Shown here: one piece after another, positions 34,511-46,139 of the stretch
Layout of the letters: every line of letters begins with the position of its first letter
Position numbering within the stretch: the first letter of the stretch is position 1
DNA from: Erinaceus europaeus
Taxonomy: Eukaryota > Chordata > Mammalia > Eulipotyphla > Erinaceidae
Length of the DNA: 64,000 bases
Direction: 5' to 3'
Assembly: GCF_950295315.1 (NCBI RefSeq)
Contig: NW_026647623.1
Location: 62,001 to 126,000, forward strand
Position numbers and translations under genes: made by a program
The notes under the pieces: model-generated
What the model saw: only the letters and a program-made list of their open reading frames with translations
Database searches by the model: none
What the model was told of the DNA's origin: nothing

Positions 34511-36575
34511 ATTGGGGGTGCTGAATAGACCTGGTATCGCGGGAATGAGTTTTACGCTCTGCAGAGGCATCTGTGGATATCCTAACATTAAGACATTCCA
34601 GAAGATCCCTGCCCAGTAAGTTGGTGCTAATATTAGCTACCAAATGGCAGAAGTGTCCGGTAGAACCTTCTGGGTCTTCCCACATAAGCGAGTCTAGTGT
34701 GCAAAATGCTCTTGTCATCTCTCCTATTCCATGTAAACTGGGTCCACGGATGAGTTCCCAATCTTGGGGAACCTCTTCTTGCCTTAAAATCATCTTTGCT
34801 GCCCCCGTGTCAATAAAAAATTTAAAAGGAATATTGCCAATCTTTACTGTCATAGAAGGGTGACCTTGTTCTAAAACAGGAGTGGTCCACAAAATCTCAG
34901 GCCCCGAATTTGTACTATTCAGGGGTGAACCATCTTTATGAAATTGGGACCAACAATCTCTCTTCCAATGAAACCCCTTATGACATTTTGGACAAACAGT
35001 ACGTGGTCTCTGGCTCCCTGACTGAAAGCGGGGTTGCTCTGGCTGGAGGCGTGGTTTCCCTGACTGGAGGCGTGGTCGCAACTTATCAGGACATTGGTTA
35101 CGCCAATGTCCTTGGCGACCGCACTGAAAGCAGGTCCCGTTTTGCTTACGTGGGGCAACTGCATAGACCTGCGTCATAGCGGGTGTCCCATAATTGCCTG
35201 ATGTAAGTTCCTGTGTCGCTAGAATCCAATTATCTGGGTGTAGGTGTTTAAGATTAAGGCATACCTGACGGAATTGTGGTGTCATGACTTCCCAGACAAT
35301 AGAGCGCAGGAGTAGTTTGTGGACATCAGGATTATAAACCTTTCTCTCTAAGCTTCTCTTCACCCTTGAGATGAAGCTCGCCAATGATTCATCTAAGCCT
35401 TCCTGAAAAGAGTTAATGGGAGCTGACAGATCTACATCAGGTGTGGTCACACTTTCCCATGCTTGTGTTGCACAGATGCGTACCTGTTCAAAATAACCGG
35501 TTGGAAACCTGGCTTCTGCCTGCTGAGCTCCAGATTAATAAGCTCCTGCTCCAAACAAAGCATCAGAATTCCATTCTATCTGTTTGTTACTATTTTCCTG
35601 CAATTGCCTAGAGCACTCATCGCGGAAACATGCCTGCCACTGAAGATAGAGTGGGTCTGGGAGTGCAGCACGAGCCAGTTCTTTCCAGTCTTGTGGTGTA
35701 TTTAAATGCTGGTAAAAGCTTCTCAAAACGGACTTGGTCCATGGAGAGTGCATACCGTCCTCCCTGACTGCTTGCCTGAGCGTTCCAAGTTATTTCAAGG
35801 AATATGGCTGCCACGGCTGCGGGTTTTGTTTAGAAGGGGCCAAGTTTACCGGGAATGTGTGGATTTGGTCCGGTGGTGCGGGAGAGGGAGCTACAGAAGT
35901 GGAAAGTTCAGTAGAAACTGCTGTAGTGGCTCCAGGGGAGAATAAACGCATATCTACGGGGACGGAGCTCCCGGGGTGGACTGCACATGGTTTAAAATCC
36001 TTAAATGCTGAAAAAATATCCTTTAGCTCCCATATCTCAGCCACGAGGTCCCTTAATGGTGATGTATCAGCAGGGGGCGGGGTCAGGGACGAGGAAGCCT
36101 CAGGCGGAGCTGAAACCGCGGCAGCAGGGGCAGGGGCGGGGATCAGGAACGCAGAAGCTGCAGGCAGAGTTGAAACCGCGGCGGCAGGGGCAGGGGCGGG
36201 GTTCAGTAACGCAGAAGCTGCAGGCAGAGTTGAAACCGCGGCGGCAGGGGTCGTGGGAGAAGCTGAAACCGGGACGGAAGGGGCAGGGTTCAGGAACGCA
36301 GGCGGAGCTGAAACCGAAATGGAAGGGGCGGGGTTCAGCAATGCAGGCGCCTCAGGCGGAGCTGAAACGGAAGATGAAACCGGAACGGAAGGGGCGGGGT
36401 TCAGGAATGCAGGCGCCTCAGGAGGAGCTGAAACGGAAGCTGAAACCGGGACGGAAGGGGCGGGGTTCAGGAACGCAGGCGGAGCTTAAACCGGAACGGA
36501 AGGGGCAGGATTCAGGAAGGCAGGCGCCTCAGGCGGAGCTGAAACGGAAGCTGAAACCAGGACGGAAGGGGCATC
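34506..36575 (-). pseudogene. gag-pro: ERV-B gag-pro in one reading frame, 5' truncated
   Basis: A single minus-strand frame runs from the truncation point to TAA at about 34506, broken only by TAA at 35790-35792 and 35535-35537. Order: Pro/Ala-rich repeats (36575-36060), linker, capsid (from FPVN near 35860), and two zinc knuckles (residues 107-120 and 153-166 of the last open part, 35450-34506). Protease follows with DTGAA at residues 214-218 (normal DTGAD) and NLLGRDLL. Compared with ERV-A, about 250 bp between knuckle 2 and protease, including the slippery heptamer and pseudoknot, is absent. NC and protease are therefore fused in frame. Confidence 0.86.
36070..36570 (-). repeat. GC-rich coding minisatellite in ERV-B gag
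   Basis: About eight imperfect repeats of roughly 45-65 bp built from GGCGGAGCTGAAAC, GGGACGGAAGGGGC and GGGGTTCAGGAACGCAG. On the minus strand they encode Pro/Ala/Ser-rich repeats such as AAAVSTLPAASA and FLNPAPS. This is the same position in Gag as the TCPNSP repeats of ERV-A but has unrelated sequence. Confidence 0.88.
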
Positions 36576-37860
36576 AACGCTGTCTCCTCAGTTCCCCTCT
36601 GTACTACACCATTAGCAGGAGACTAAATAAAACAAAGGGCAAAGAAAGGAAAATTTCAACACCAGGATGACTGAGTTCACGATGCATGCACTGACTTCCA
36701 GTAAGGGCCCAGGGAAGAAGGCACGTAGAGACAGTCAGAGAGACAGAATGGTACAGCCTCAGCCTGTCCTGTGTGCAGGGAACTGCACTATGTCTATTTC
36801 TCCTTATATAAACGATATGGCTCTGTGAGATGTCTTTCATGACTGTGGCTCAGAAGAGCCAGGTGTATTCACTTTAGTACCCTAATACAGAGCTGTGCAG
36901 GTCTCTAGCTAAAAAATATTTTCAACCTCTAAAAGTTACATATATATATAGATATATATATATATAGAGAGAGACACTGATATAGTCATTTTCTACAATG
37001 GATTCGATATGACATTCAGACAATTGATTGCTAAAACCTCGAGAGAAACTGTGCATCAGGAAAAAAATTGTCAAAGGAGTAAAATCTCCAAATCATTAGC
37101 TATATGCAGCTCCAACGGGACCGATAGAAAAAGGCTCGAGAAGGAACTCATCCAGGAGACTCTCCACATGGACAGGCACCACAAGTTTCCTCGTCGGGCA
37201 ACACACACAGGGCAGCTGCTAGTTCCCAGTGCAAGCCTCAGGGCAAAAACCTCTCCCTCTTCAGTGTCTCAGAATTCAAAAACATCCTAAACTGTGTTTA
37301 TTGATGACAGGATCAAACCTGGCTTGTAGAGACTTTAAGGCAGTAGCTCTCATGCCCACAGACCCAGGACAGCCCCAGCCTTCACCATATACTGTACTAC
37401 CAGACCTGACAGCAATGTGTGTGTGTGTGTGTGTGTGTGTGTCTGTCTGACTGTGTGTGTCTGTGTGTGTTTAGAGCTCACCTGTAGTAGTCTCAGAGCA
37501 TGGGTGGCAAGGAAGCCAGCCTCAACTGCAACTTATGTACAGAGAACCTAGCTAGTCAGGGCGAGCCAGCTAGCCCAGATTCTGGCTAAGGAAGAATGCA
37601 TATGCAAAGGGACTCTCATGTCTAAATCTCCTGAGTTCCCTATTCAATCTCATGCCTCACTATCTCATCCAAACACTGCCAACGGGGGAAGCTGGGGAAC
37701 TCCTCAGAATTTAGGGGCATGAGCCTGTCCAGTCACGTTTGGCTGCCTACTCAGCTTCCATGCTCTCAGTCCACTGATCAGGGCAGCAGATTACAAGCCC
37801 AGAAAGAACCCAGAAAGAGCTGTGTCTCAACATAGATGGGAACTGTTTTCGACCAAACAA
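36576..37860 (+). repeat. Satellite unit 9, right part after ERV-B
   Basis: Resumes at AACGCTGTCTCCTCAG. A deletion near 36750 (GACAGAATGG to TACAGCCTCAGCC) and another near 36812 remove most of the exon-like area. The CA/CCAAT segment is missing, with the same junction as unit 8 (near 37268). The TG/TCTG tract is at about 37416-37470. Confidence 0.87.
36939..36975. repeat. (TA)n(GA)n composite microsatellite, unit 9
   Basis: A short TA run with one GATA break, then a short GA run. Confidence 0.9.
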
Positions 37861-39670
37861 TAGTAGATGAACCCTGTCCCTTACACCTACCCTTTGGGTC
37901 CAGCTAAGGCAATTGCTCCTCTGGCCTCACATCCCTGATCATGGTGTCCTAGTGTCCACACATCACACTCAGAGAGATTCCCAGAAGCAGGCATGCATGA
38001 CTATCCCATACAAAGTCTCTCTGCTTGCAGGAAGCACAAAATCCCTGGGCCCTTGCTATGGACAAACAAAAGAAAGATGGATGCCTCCATTGGCTGAATC
38101 CGGAGATTCCAGTGGAGATCACAGCCCCGCCCCTCACCTGAGGGCCTGGATGCTGCTAATAAAGGCAATTGGAAACACCTGTTACCACTTGGGCCCTGAG
38201 GACATACTCAGGAATCCCTCCAGGAACTAGCAGGCTGGCAGACCTCCTGATCCCGGGATAGCTGTGCTACTAGTTGGGTGGCCCTTCTGACAGAGGTGAG
38301 AATATTCCCTAGATACAAGAAAGAACTTCAGGTTTCAAAAGGAATTGAAAACCCCATGAGGAACTTGGAAAAGACATTTTACAGCCATCAAAACACCCTC
38401 TTTCAGAACCCTGGAAGCTTCCGTTTTGCGATGCTTTACATTCGGCTTAATAGAAGGAAAGCACAATGTGTCTGCCAGGGGGATAGAGTTTCACTTCTCT
38501 TCACCTGGTCTCTCATGGAATTAGGACAAGGACGGTGTGCAGCAAGGTGAGGAGGGCTTCAGTTAGGCTGAGTGTCAGCCTCAGGACCCTGGAGAATGGG
38601 AGTCAAGCACATAGGGCCTGGACAGCTAGAGCTGCAGATGGACATATGCCTGGAACCTGAAGCAGCAACGCTGTTTCAGCAGTTCCCCTCTGTACTACAC
38701 CAAGTGAAGGAGACTAAATAATCCAAAGGGCAAAGAAAGGAAAACTTCAACTCCAGGATGACTGAGTTCACGATGCATACACTGACTTCCAGTAAGGGCC
38801 CAGGGGAAAAGGCAGGTAGAGTCAGTTAGAGAGACAGAATGACAGAGACAGAAAAGGACTGAAAGTCTGGCCCTGTGTTGATCAGTGCCAGAGCACTGAA
38901 GACATACCCTCCTTGTCCATGCATACTTCTTACAAGTGGCATTGTTATTTATGTTTGTGAGGAAAGGTTACACTTAGAACATCTAGGTCTTAACCACTCT
39001 GAGAACCAACACTTGTCCGGCAGCCCACTCTCCAAAACTGCCCCTGCCTCTCCAAATTGGATGCAGTCTTAGTAATGTTCCAGCCAAGATGCAGGCTGGC
39101 GTATTGCATCTAAATCGTACAGCCTAAGACTGTCCTGTGTGCAGAGAACTTCACTATGTCTATTTCTTCTTTCATTTACAGTTTTGGGATAGGACTTGGT
39201 GGACAAAAGAGCAAAAGTGAAGTAGATGATTTGGTAGCGGTAGTTTTTGCTGAGAGAGATTTGTAGAGTGATAAGAGTAAAATCTCAAATACATTAGCTA
39301 TATGCAGCTCCAACGGGACAGAGCGAAAAAGGCTTGACAATTGGAAACACCTATTACCACGTGGGACCTGAGGACATACTCAGAAATCCCTCCAGGAGCT
39401 AGCAGACTGGCAGACCTCCTGACCCAAGATAGCTGTACTCCTAGTTGGGAGGGCCTTCTGGCAAGAGGTGAGAATATTCTCTAAATAAAAGAAAGAACTT
39501 CAGGTTTCAAAAAGGTTTGAAACCCCATGAGGCAATTGGGAAAGACTTTTCACAGCCATCAAAACACCCTCTTTCATAAACCTGGAAGCTTCCATTTTGC
39601 ATGGAATATCTGGACACTGGTGTGGCCATCACTATATATATATAGATGGGAACTGTTTTTGACCAAACAA
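37861..39670 (+). repeat. Satellite unit 10, rearranged
   Basis: It runs from the unit start through the exon-like block to about 39335. It then jumps back, at GGCTTGACAATTGGAAACACC, to unit position about +310 and repeats 300 bp of early-unit sequence to GGCCATCAC. A short TATATATATA (39632-39642) then joins the GATGGGAACTG unit end. This is a compound of two truncated copies. Confidence 0.85.
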
Positions 39671-41254
39671 TAGTGGAAGAACCCGGCCTCTTATACCTCC
39701 CCTTTGGATCCGCTAAGGCAATTGCTCCTGTGGCCTCACAATCCCTGATCACGGTGTATTGGTGTCCACACATCACACTCAGAGAGATTTCCAGAAGTAG
39801 GCATCCATGAGTGTGCCATACAAAGTCGCTCTGCCTGCAGGAAACACAAACTCCCCGAGCCCTTGCTATGGAGAGACAAAAGGAAGATGGATGCCTCCTT
39901 TGGCTGAATTAGTAGTTTACAGGGGAGATCACAGCTCCGCCCCTCACTTGATGGCCTGGCTGCTGCTAATAAAGGCAATTGCAAACACCTGTTACCACTT
40001 GGGACCTGTGGACATACTCAGGAATCCCTCCAGGAGAGAGCAGGCTGGTAGACATCCTGACCCCAGGATAGCTGTGCTCCTAGTTGGAGGTCATTCTGGC
40101 CAGAGGTGAGAATATTCCCTAGTACAAGAAAGAACTTCAGGTTTCAAAAGGATTTGAAACCCCATGAGGCACTTGGAAAAGACATTTCACAGCCATCAAA
40201 AAATCCTCTTTCTGAACCCTGGAAGCTTCCGTTTTGTGTGGAAAATCTGGACACTGGTGTGGCCATCAGTGCCACAGATCCTTTACATTAGTCCCAATAG
40301 AGGGAAAGTATGATGTGTGTGCCAGTGGGATAGAGTTTCATTTCTCTTGACCTGGGCTCTCATGGAATAAGGAGAAGGATGCGGTGCAGGAAATTGAGGA
40401 GGGCTGCATTTAGGCTGAGTGTCAGCCTCAGGGCCCTGGAGAATGGAAGTCAAGCACAGAGGGCCTGGACAGCTGCAGCTGGAGATGGCCATATGCCTGT
40501 TACCTGCAGCCAGAACGCTGTGTCCTCAATTCCCCAATGTATTATTCCATATGCAGGAGACTGAATAATCCAAAGGGCAAAGAAAGGAAATTTCAACACC
40601 AGGAAGTCCGAGTTCACGATGCATGCTCTGAATTCCATAATGGCCCAGTGAAGAAGGTACGTAGAGACAGTCAGAGAGACAGAATGACAGAGACAGAAAA
40701 GGACTGAAATTCTGGCCCTGTGTTTAGCAGTGCCAGATCACTGAAATCAAACCCTCCATGCCCATGCATACTTCTTACAAGTGGCATATTTATTTTATGT
40801 TTGTGAGGAAAGATTACACTTAGAACATCTAGGTCTTAGCCCACTCTGAGAAGCAACACTTGGCCTGCAGCCCACACTCCAAAAATGACCTCGCCTCTCT
40901 GATTTGGAAGTAGTCTTAGTGATGCACCAGCCAAGATGCCGGCTGGCGTATTGCATCCCCCTTGTCCAGCCTCAGACTGTCCTGTGTGCTGGGAACTGCA
41001 CTATGTTTATTTCTTCTTTGATTTACAGTTTTGGGATAGGACTCGGTGGACAAAAAAGCAAGAGCGAAGTAGATGATTTGGCAGTGGTAGTTTGTGCTGA
41101 GAGAGATTTGTAGAGTGATAAGAGGAATACGAATGGCTCTGTGAGATGTCTCTCATGACTGTGGCTCAGAAGGTCCAGGTGTATCCGCAATACTACCCTA
41201 ATCCAGAGCTGTGCAGGTCTCTAGCTAAAAATATTTTCAGATCCCTACATGTTA

Positions 41255-41256
41255 CA

Positions 41257-41324
<68 letters not shown>

Positions 41325-41344
41325 TACAGAGAGAGAGAGTGAGA
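41255..41344. repeat. (TA)n(GA)n composite microsatellite, unit 11
   Basis: About 50 bp of TA, then GA interrupted by GATACAGAG. Confidence 0.95.
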
Positions 41345-41590
41345 CACTGATGTAGTCATTTTCTACAATGGATTCGATGTGACATTCAGACAATTGATTG
41401 CTAAAACTTGGAGAGAAACTGTGCATCAGGAAAAGAATTGTCCAAAGGAGTAAAATCTCAAAATCATTAGCTATATGCAGCTCCAATGGGACAGCGCGAA
41501 AAGGCTTGAGAACGAACTCATCAAGGAGACTCTCCACATGGACAGGAACCACAAGTTTCCTAGTATGGCAACAGACACAGTGCATCTGGT

Positions 41591-41629
41591 ATTTACAAAC
41601 TGCGGCTCCAGTATCCTACGTGAAATCTG
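41591..41629 (+). mobile_element. Fragment of module SINE
   Basis: TTTACAAACTGCGGCTCCAG...CCTACGTGAAATC matches the middle of the module SINE (compare 45800-45835). The rest is cut off by the next SINE. Confidence 0.5.
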
Positions 41630-41632
41630 TAT

Positions 41633-41925
41633 TATTTATTCATTGATTGATTGATTGCCTCAAGGGGTTATTGCTACAGCTCACTGCCTGTGCCACGAAT
41701 AATCCACAGCTCCTGCACTCCATTTGTTCCCCTTAGCTGCCCTTGTTGCTTGGTTACTGTAGTGGTTATTGTTGCTGTTGTTGTTCTGAAACTTTCATCG
41801 GACAGAGAGAAAAGGAGAGAGTAGGGGAAATACAGAGTGGAGAAACAGAGCCCCTGAAGACCTGCTTCACCCCCTGTAAAGGGACTCTCCTGCAGGTGGG
41901 GGTCTGGGTGCCCTCTTGTGCCCAA
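41633..41925 (-). mobile_element. Hedgehog-type tRNA-derived SINE
   Basis: On the minus strand: CCACCTGCAGGAGAGTCCC, then CAGGGGGTGAAGCAGGTC, CTCTCTCCTTTTCTCTCTGTC, AACAACAACAGCAACAATAACC, AAGCAACAAGGGCAGC, and a tail of CAATCAATCAATCAATG with AATAAATAAT. This order matches, from memory, the abundant Erinaceus SINE. It is younger-looking than the module SINEs and is the main clue to the host. A search against Repbase/Dfam would settle it. Confidence 0.65.
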
Positions 41926-42555
41926 ATGTTACATTGTAGATGGACTTTTTGCAGTTCTTGCTCCCCAGGACATTGGACTGTCTCAACTCCCTCCATTACA
42001 ACATGAAAAAAAGACTCTTGACAGCCTTCGAGCAAATGGAGTGATGGCGAGGGGAGCTGGTTGCATGTCTGCGCTGCTCAAGCCCAGGTGTCTGTGGGGG
42101 GGCGAGGCAGAGGCTTTAAGGGGGCTAGGGGGCAGAAGGAGACTGTATGAGAGGCAGGTTGCAGGCAGGGGAGCGCGTGAGTGTGTGCAGGGCTGTGTGT
42201 GGGTGTGGTGGCAGGGGGTAAGGACAGGTGCCCCTGCTGGATGGTGAGATGGCAGCTGTGCTGGCCCTGGGCCACCAGGGCTGAAGGGCAGAAGCAGAGT
42301 GGCAGTAAAGTAGCGCAGGGAGGCACACAGTAGATGTTAGTTGGGGAGCTGGGGGACAGATGGCAAGGGGAAAGGGGGCATCCTTGAGGAGGGGTCTGGA
42401 CTAGAGAATGAGGGGAGGTGTAGGCATGGAAGGTCCCAGGAACCAGGGACTGACAGGAACAGATTCCTGCACCCACCCACTGGATAGAAGCTGCAGCAGC
42501 CAGAGAAGCAACCCTGGCTTGCCTAGGCCAAGGGCCCTGAGTGAGTCCCTCTGAG

Positions 42556-42655
42556 GATGAGGAAGAGGAGGAGGAGGTGGAGGAGGAGGAGTAGGAGGAG
42601 GAGGACGAGGAAGAGGAGGAGGAAGAAGAGGAGGAGGAGGAGGAGGGGCAGGAGG
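42556..42655 (+). repeat. (GGA)n/(GAA)n purine tract
   Basis: About 100 bp of nearly pure GGA and GAA triplets with rare T or C interruptions (GTGG, GTAG, GACG). The strand asymmetry could allow a triplex or G-rich structure. Confidence 0.93.
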
Positions 42656-43056
42656 GCAGCTGTCAGTAGGCAACGGGATTAATAGAGGCCTCCATTACAG
42701 AGGCTTGTGTCCAGGCCCGCACCCACCAACCATCAGGGGAAGCTCAGGGCACTCAGGGACCTGGTGTATTTATCTCTGGGGCGGGGACTGTCAGTCAGCA
42801 AGACTGTGTGTCAGTGCACATGGTGTGACAGGGGACTGGCGGAAGTTGGTTCGCAAGCCCTTCCACCCCCCTCTGCCCCTGACATGACCCAGCTCAGAGG
42901 GTCTCCGGCTCACCCCACCCACACCCACACCCTCCAACACATTCCCTGGTTCAGCCCCTCTGCCCTATTCAGCCGAACTGGCCCCTTTGCAACCTACCTA
43001 TGCATCGTTGTCTTCACCATTCAAGGAGAGTTCTCCTTTCGTACGTAGCTTGGTTG

Positions 43057-43147
43057 ACTGGTGGATGGATGGATAGATGGATGGACGGAAGGATGGACAG
43101 ATGGATGGATGGATAGCTGGTTGGGTGGATGGATGGATGGACAGGTC
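43057..43147 (+). repeat. (GGAT)n microsatellite
   Basis: Imperfect GGAT/GGAC tetramers with two interruptions (AGCTGGTTGGG and ACGGAAGG). Confidence 0.93.
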
Positions 43148-45246
43148 AATGGATTGGTTTTGTAGAGGCAGAGTACCATCTAGGGGTACTTGAGACCGCT
43201 GGTGTCAGAGCCCTAGTCTATGTCTAATAGCAAACATGAATTCATCAATAACAAAAATGAATAACCATCTAAATAAATAAATAAATATAAAAACTGGCTT
43301 AAAAATACATGGCGTCTTTGCCTTTCTGCATATGGAGTGCTGTGAGGATCTTAAGAAGGAAAGCATTGTCCTGAGTAGCCCCTTTGAAGTAGTGGAATAT
43401 TTCATTTTCCTTTTTCTTTTTTGACTTTCCATTTTCTTTATTATTTATTGCCTCACTATCATCCAAACACTGCCAACTGGGGAAGCTGGGGCACCCCTCA
43501 GAATTCAGGGGCAGGACCCTGTCCAGTCACGTTTGGCTGCATACTCAGCCTCCAGGCTCCCAGTCCACTTCTCAGTGGAAGCAGATTACAAGCCCAGAAA
43601 GAACCCAAAAAGAGCTGTGTTTCAACATAGATGGGAACTGTGTTTGACCAAGCAATTGTGGATGAACCAGGCCCCTTACACCTCCCCTTTGGGACCGGTT
43701 AAGGCAATTGCTCCTGTGGCCTCACAATCCCTGATCATGGTGTCCACTGGTGTCCACACATCACACTCAGAAAGATTCAGAATTAGGCATCCATGAGTGT
43801 CCCATACAAAGTCGCTCTGCTTGCAGGAAGCACAAACTCCCCCGGCCATTGCTATGGACAGACAAAAGGAAGATGGATGCCTCCATTGGCTGAATTTGTA
43901 GTTTCCAGTGGAGATCACAGCCCCACACCTCAACTGAGGGCCTGCCTGCTGCTAATAAAGGCAATTAGAAACACCTATTACCACTTAGGCCCTGAGCCCA
44001 TACTCAGGAATCCCTCCAGGAGCTAGCAGACCTCAGGCTGGCAGACCTCCTCACCCGGCATAGCTGTGCTCCTAGTTGGGTGGCCATTTTGGTCAGAGGT
44101 GAGAATATTCCCTAGATACAGGAAAGAACTTCAGGTTTCAAAAGGATTTGAAAACCCCATGAGGCACTTGGAAAAGAATTTTCACAGCCATCAAAACACC
44201 CTCTTTCTGAACGCTGGAAGTTTCCATTTAGCTTGGAAATCTGGACAATGGTGTGGCCATCAGTACCACAGATCCTTTACATTCGGCCCAATAGACGGAA
44301 AGCACAATGTGTGTGCCAGGGTGGTAGAGTTTCACTTCTCTTCATCAGGGCTCTCATGGAATAAGAACAAGGATGCAGTGCAGGAAATTGAGGAGGGCTG
44401 CATTTAGGCTGAGTTTCAGCCACAGGGCCCTGGAGAATAGGAGTCAAGCACAGAGGGCCTGGACAGCTGCAACTGCAGATGGACATATGCCTGTTACCTG
44501 CAGCAGGAAAGCTGTCTCCTCAGTTCCCCTCTGTACCATGCCATATTCATGAGACTAAGTAATCCAAAGGGAAAAGAAAGGAAAATTTCAACACCAGGAA
44601 GACCGAGATCACGAAGCCTCTACTGAATTCCAGGAAGGGTCCAGAGAAGAAGGCACACAGAGACAGACAGAGAGACAGAATGACAGTAACGAAAATGACA
44701 GAAATTCTGACCCTGTGTTGATCAGTGCCAGAGCACTGAAGACAAACCCTCCATGCCCATGCATACTTCTTACAAGTGGCATTGTTATTTTATGATTGTG
44801 AGGAAAGGTTACACTTAGAACATCTAGGTCTTAGCCCACTCTGAGTAGCAACACTTGGCCTGCAGCCCACTCTCCAATACTGCCCTTGCCTCTCCAAATT
44901 GGAAGTATTTTTACTGATGCTCCAGCCAAATGCAGGCTGGCTTATTTCATGTCCCTGGTCCAGACTCAGACTGTCCTGTGTGCAGGGAACTGCACTATGT
45001 CTATTTCTTCTTTGATTTACAGTTTTGGTATAGGACTCAGTGGACAAAAAGAGCAAGAGGGAAGTAGATGATTTGGCAGCTGTAGTTTGTGCTGAGAGAG
45101 ATTTGTAGAGTGAAAAGAGGTATATGAATGGCTCTGTGAGATGTCTCTCATGACTGTGGCTCAGAAGGGCCAGGTGTATCTGCATTACTACCCTAATTCA
45201 GAGCTGTGCAGGTCTCTAGCTAAAATATTATCAGATCTCTCCATGT

Positions 45247-45248
<2 letters not shown>

Positions 45249-45304
<56 letters not shown>

Positions 45305-45330
45305 GCGAGAGAGAGAGAGAGAGGGAGTGA
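45249..45330. repeat. (TA)n(GA)n composite microsatellite, unit 12
   Basis: About 56 bp of TA, a GCGA junction, then GA with GGGAG. Confidence 0.95.
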
Positions 45331-45730
45331 GACACTGATGTAGTCATTTCCTACAATGGATTCGATATGACATTCAGACAATTGATTGATAAAACTTGGA
45401 GAGAAACTGTGCATCAGGAAAAGAATTGTCCAAAGTAGTAAAATCTCAAAATCATTAGCTATATGCAGTTCCAAAGTGACATAGCGAAAAGGCTTGAGAA
45501 GGAACTCATCAAGGAGACTCTCGACATGGACAGGCACAACAAGTTTCCTAGTCTGGCAACAGACACAGTACATCTGGTAGTTCTCAGTGCAAGCCTCAGG
45601 GCAAAAGCTCTCCCTCTTCAGTGTTTTTACATCTGAAAGGAGAAAAGTGACCTAGGGCCATAGAGAGCTACAATGGTGTCAATATTGATCTGTAAATCAG
45701 AATGTACCAAGTGTTTTGCAAAAAATTAAT

Positions 45731-45931
45731 TTATTATAAACTCTGAGTGATACTGGCATGGAAATGAGGAGACAGAATATGGCTTGTGTCAGAAAGACTT
45801 ACAAACTGAGGCTCCAGTAGCCTAGGTGAAATCGCCAACGCAACAAGACACAGAGCTAAGCAGTGTTCTGCTAACTCTCTTTGTATATCTGTGCCTGTCA
45901 GTAAAATAAGTATAAAAGTAAAATATTAATA
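45731..45931 (+). mobile_element. SINE-like element, module entry fragment
   Basis: Same SINE-like piece as at 17290, here reached directly from the satellite at GCAAAAAATTAATTTATTAT. Unit 18 shows the same junction at 63336. Confidence 0.5.
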
Positions 45932-46139
45932 AGTGCAGACAGAGTGAGTGAGAGCCTGTGAGAGTCAGAGACAGAGAAGGCAAGAAGAGAAATAGAAGAG
46001 TGGGAAAGAGACCAGAAGTCAAAAACCTCCCACACTGTGTTCATACATGACAGGTTCAAACCTGGGTTGTCGAGATTGTAAGGAAGCAGTCTCAAGTCCA
46101 CAGACCCAAGACCACCCCAGGCTTTACCATATGTTTGTA

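Larger units (their letters stand above)
29553..36575 (-). mobile_element. ERV-B: class II endogenous retrovirus, 5' truncated
   Basis: A reverse-strand betaretrovirus-like provirus. Left to right on the + strand: 3' LTR (29553-29964), polypurine tract, about 1.9 kb without a recognisable gene, pol (31886-34510), a gag-pro reading frame (34506-36575), then an abrupt end at GGAAGGGGCAT against satellite AACGCTGTCTCC. The 5' LTR, leader and N-terminal gag are missing, with about 200 bp of satellite. The proteins are clearly homologous to ERV-A and ERV-C but diverged, and the LTR is unrelated in sequence, so this is a different subfamily. Confidence 0.92.
41926..43448. other. Non-satellite island, no gene recognised
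   Basis: About 1.5 kb that occurs only once in the window: GC-rich and purine-skewed sequence (41926-43060), containing the GGA minisatellite and a CACCC/CCCACAC-rich patch near 42905-42935. A GGAT tract and an AT-rich end (43200-43448, with TAAATAAATAAATAAATAT and pyrimidine runs) follow. The longest open frames are polyproline or low complexity and look non-coding. It was probably captured with the adjacent SINE. Confidence 0.6.
39671..43655 (+). repeat. Satellite unit 11, interrupted by a non-satellite island
   Basis: Satellite from the unit start to CAACAGACACAGTGCATCTGG (about 41590), then a SINE fragment and the island to 43448. Satellite resumes at TTGCCTCACTATCATCC (unit position about +2905) and ends normally. 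The TG/TCTG tract is missing. Confidence 0.87.

Noticed and set aside
35734..36670. Long plus-strand open frames (up to 251 codons) opposite ERV-B gag
   Set aside because: They are antisense shadows of the Pro/Ala repeat; the minus-strand frame aligns with ERV-A gag.
40904..41113. A conserved coding exon ending VDDLAVVVCAERDL
   Set aside because: The frame is open only in copies with particular indels; in most units the same block reads GGQKEQEGSR and stops, so coding is not conserved.
42401..42673. Polyproline open frame on the minus strand
   Set aside because: It is the translation of a GGA/GAA microsatellite; flanking residues show no domain.
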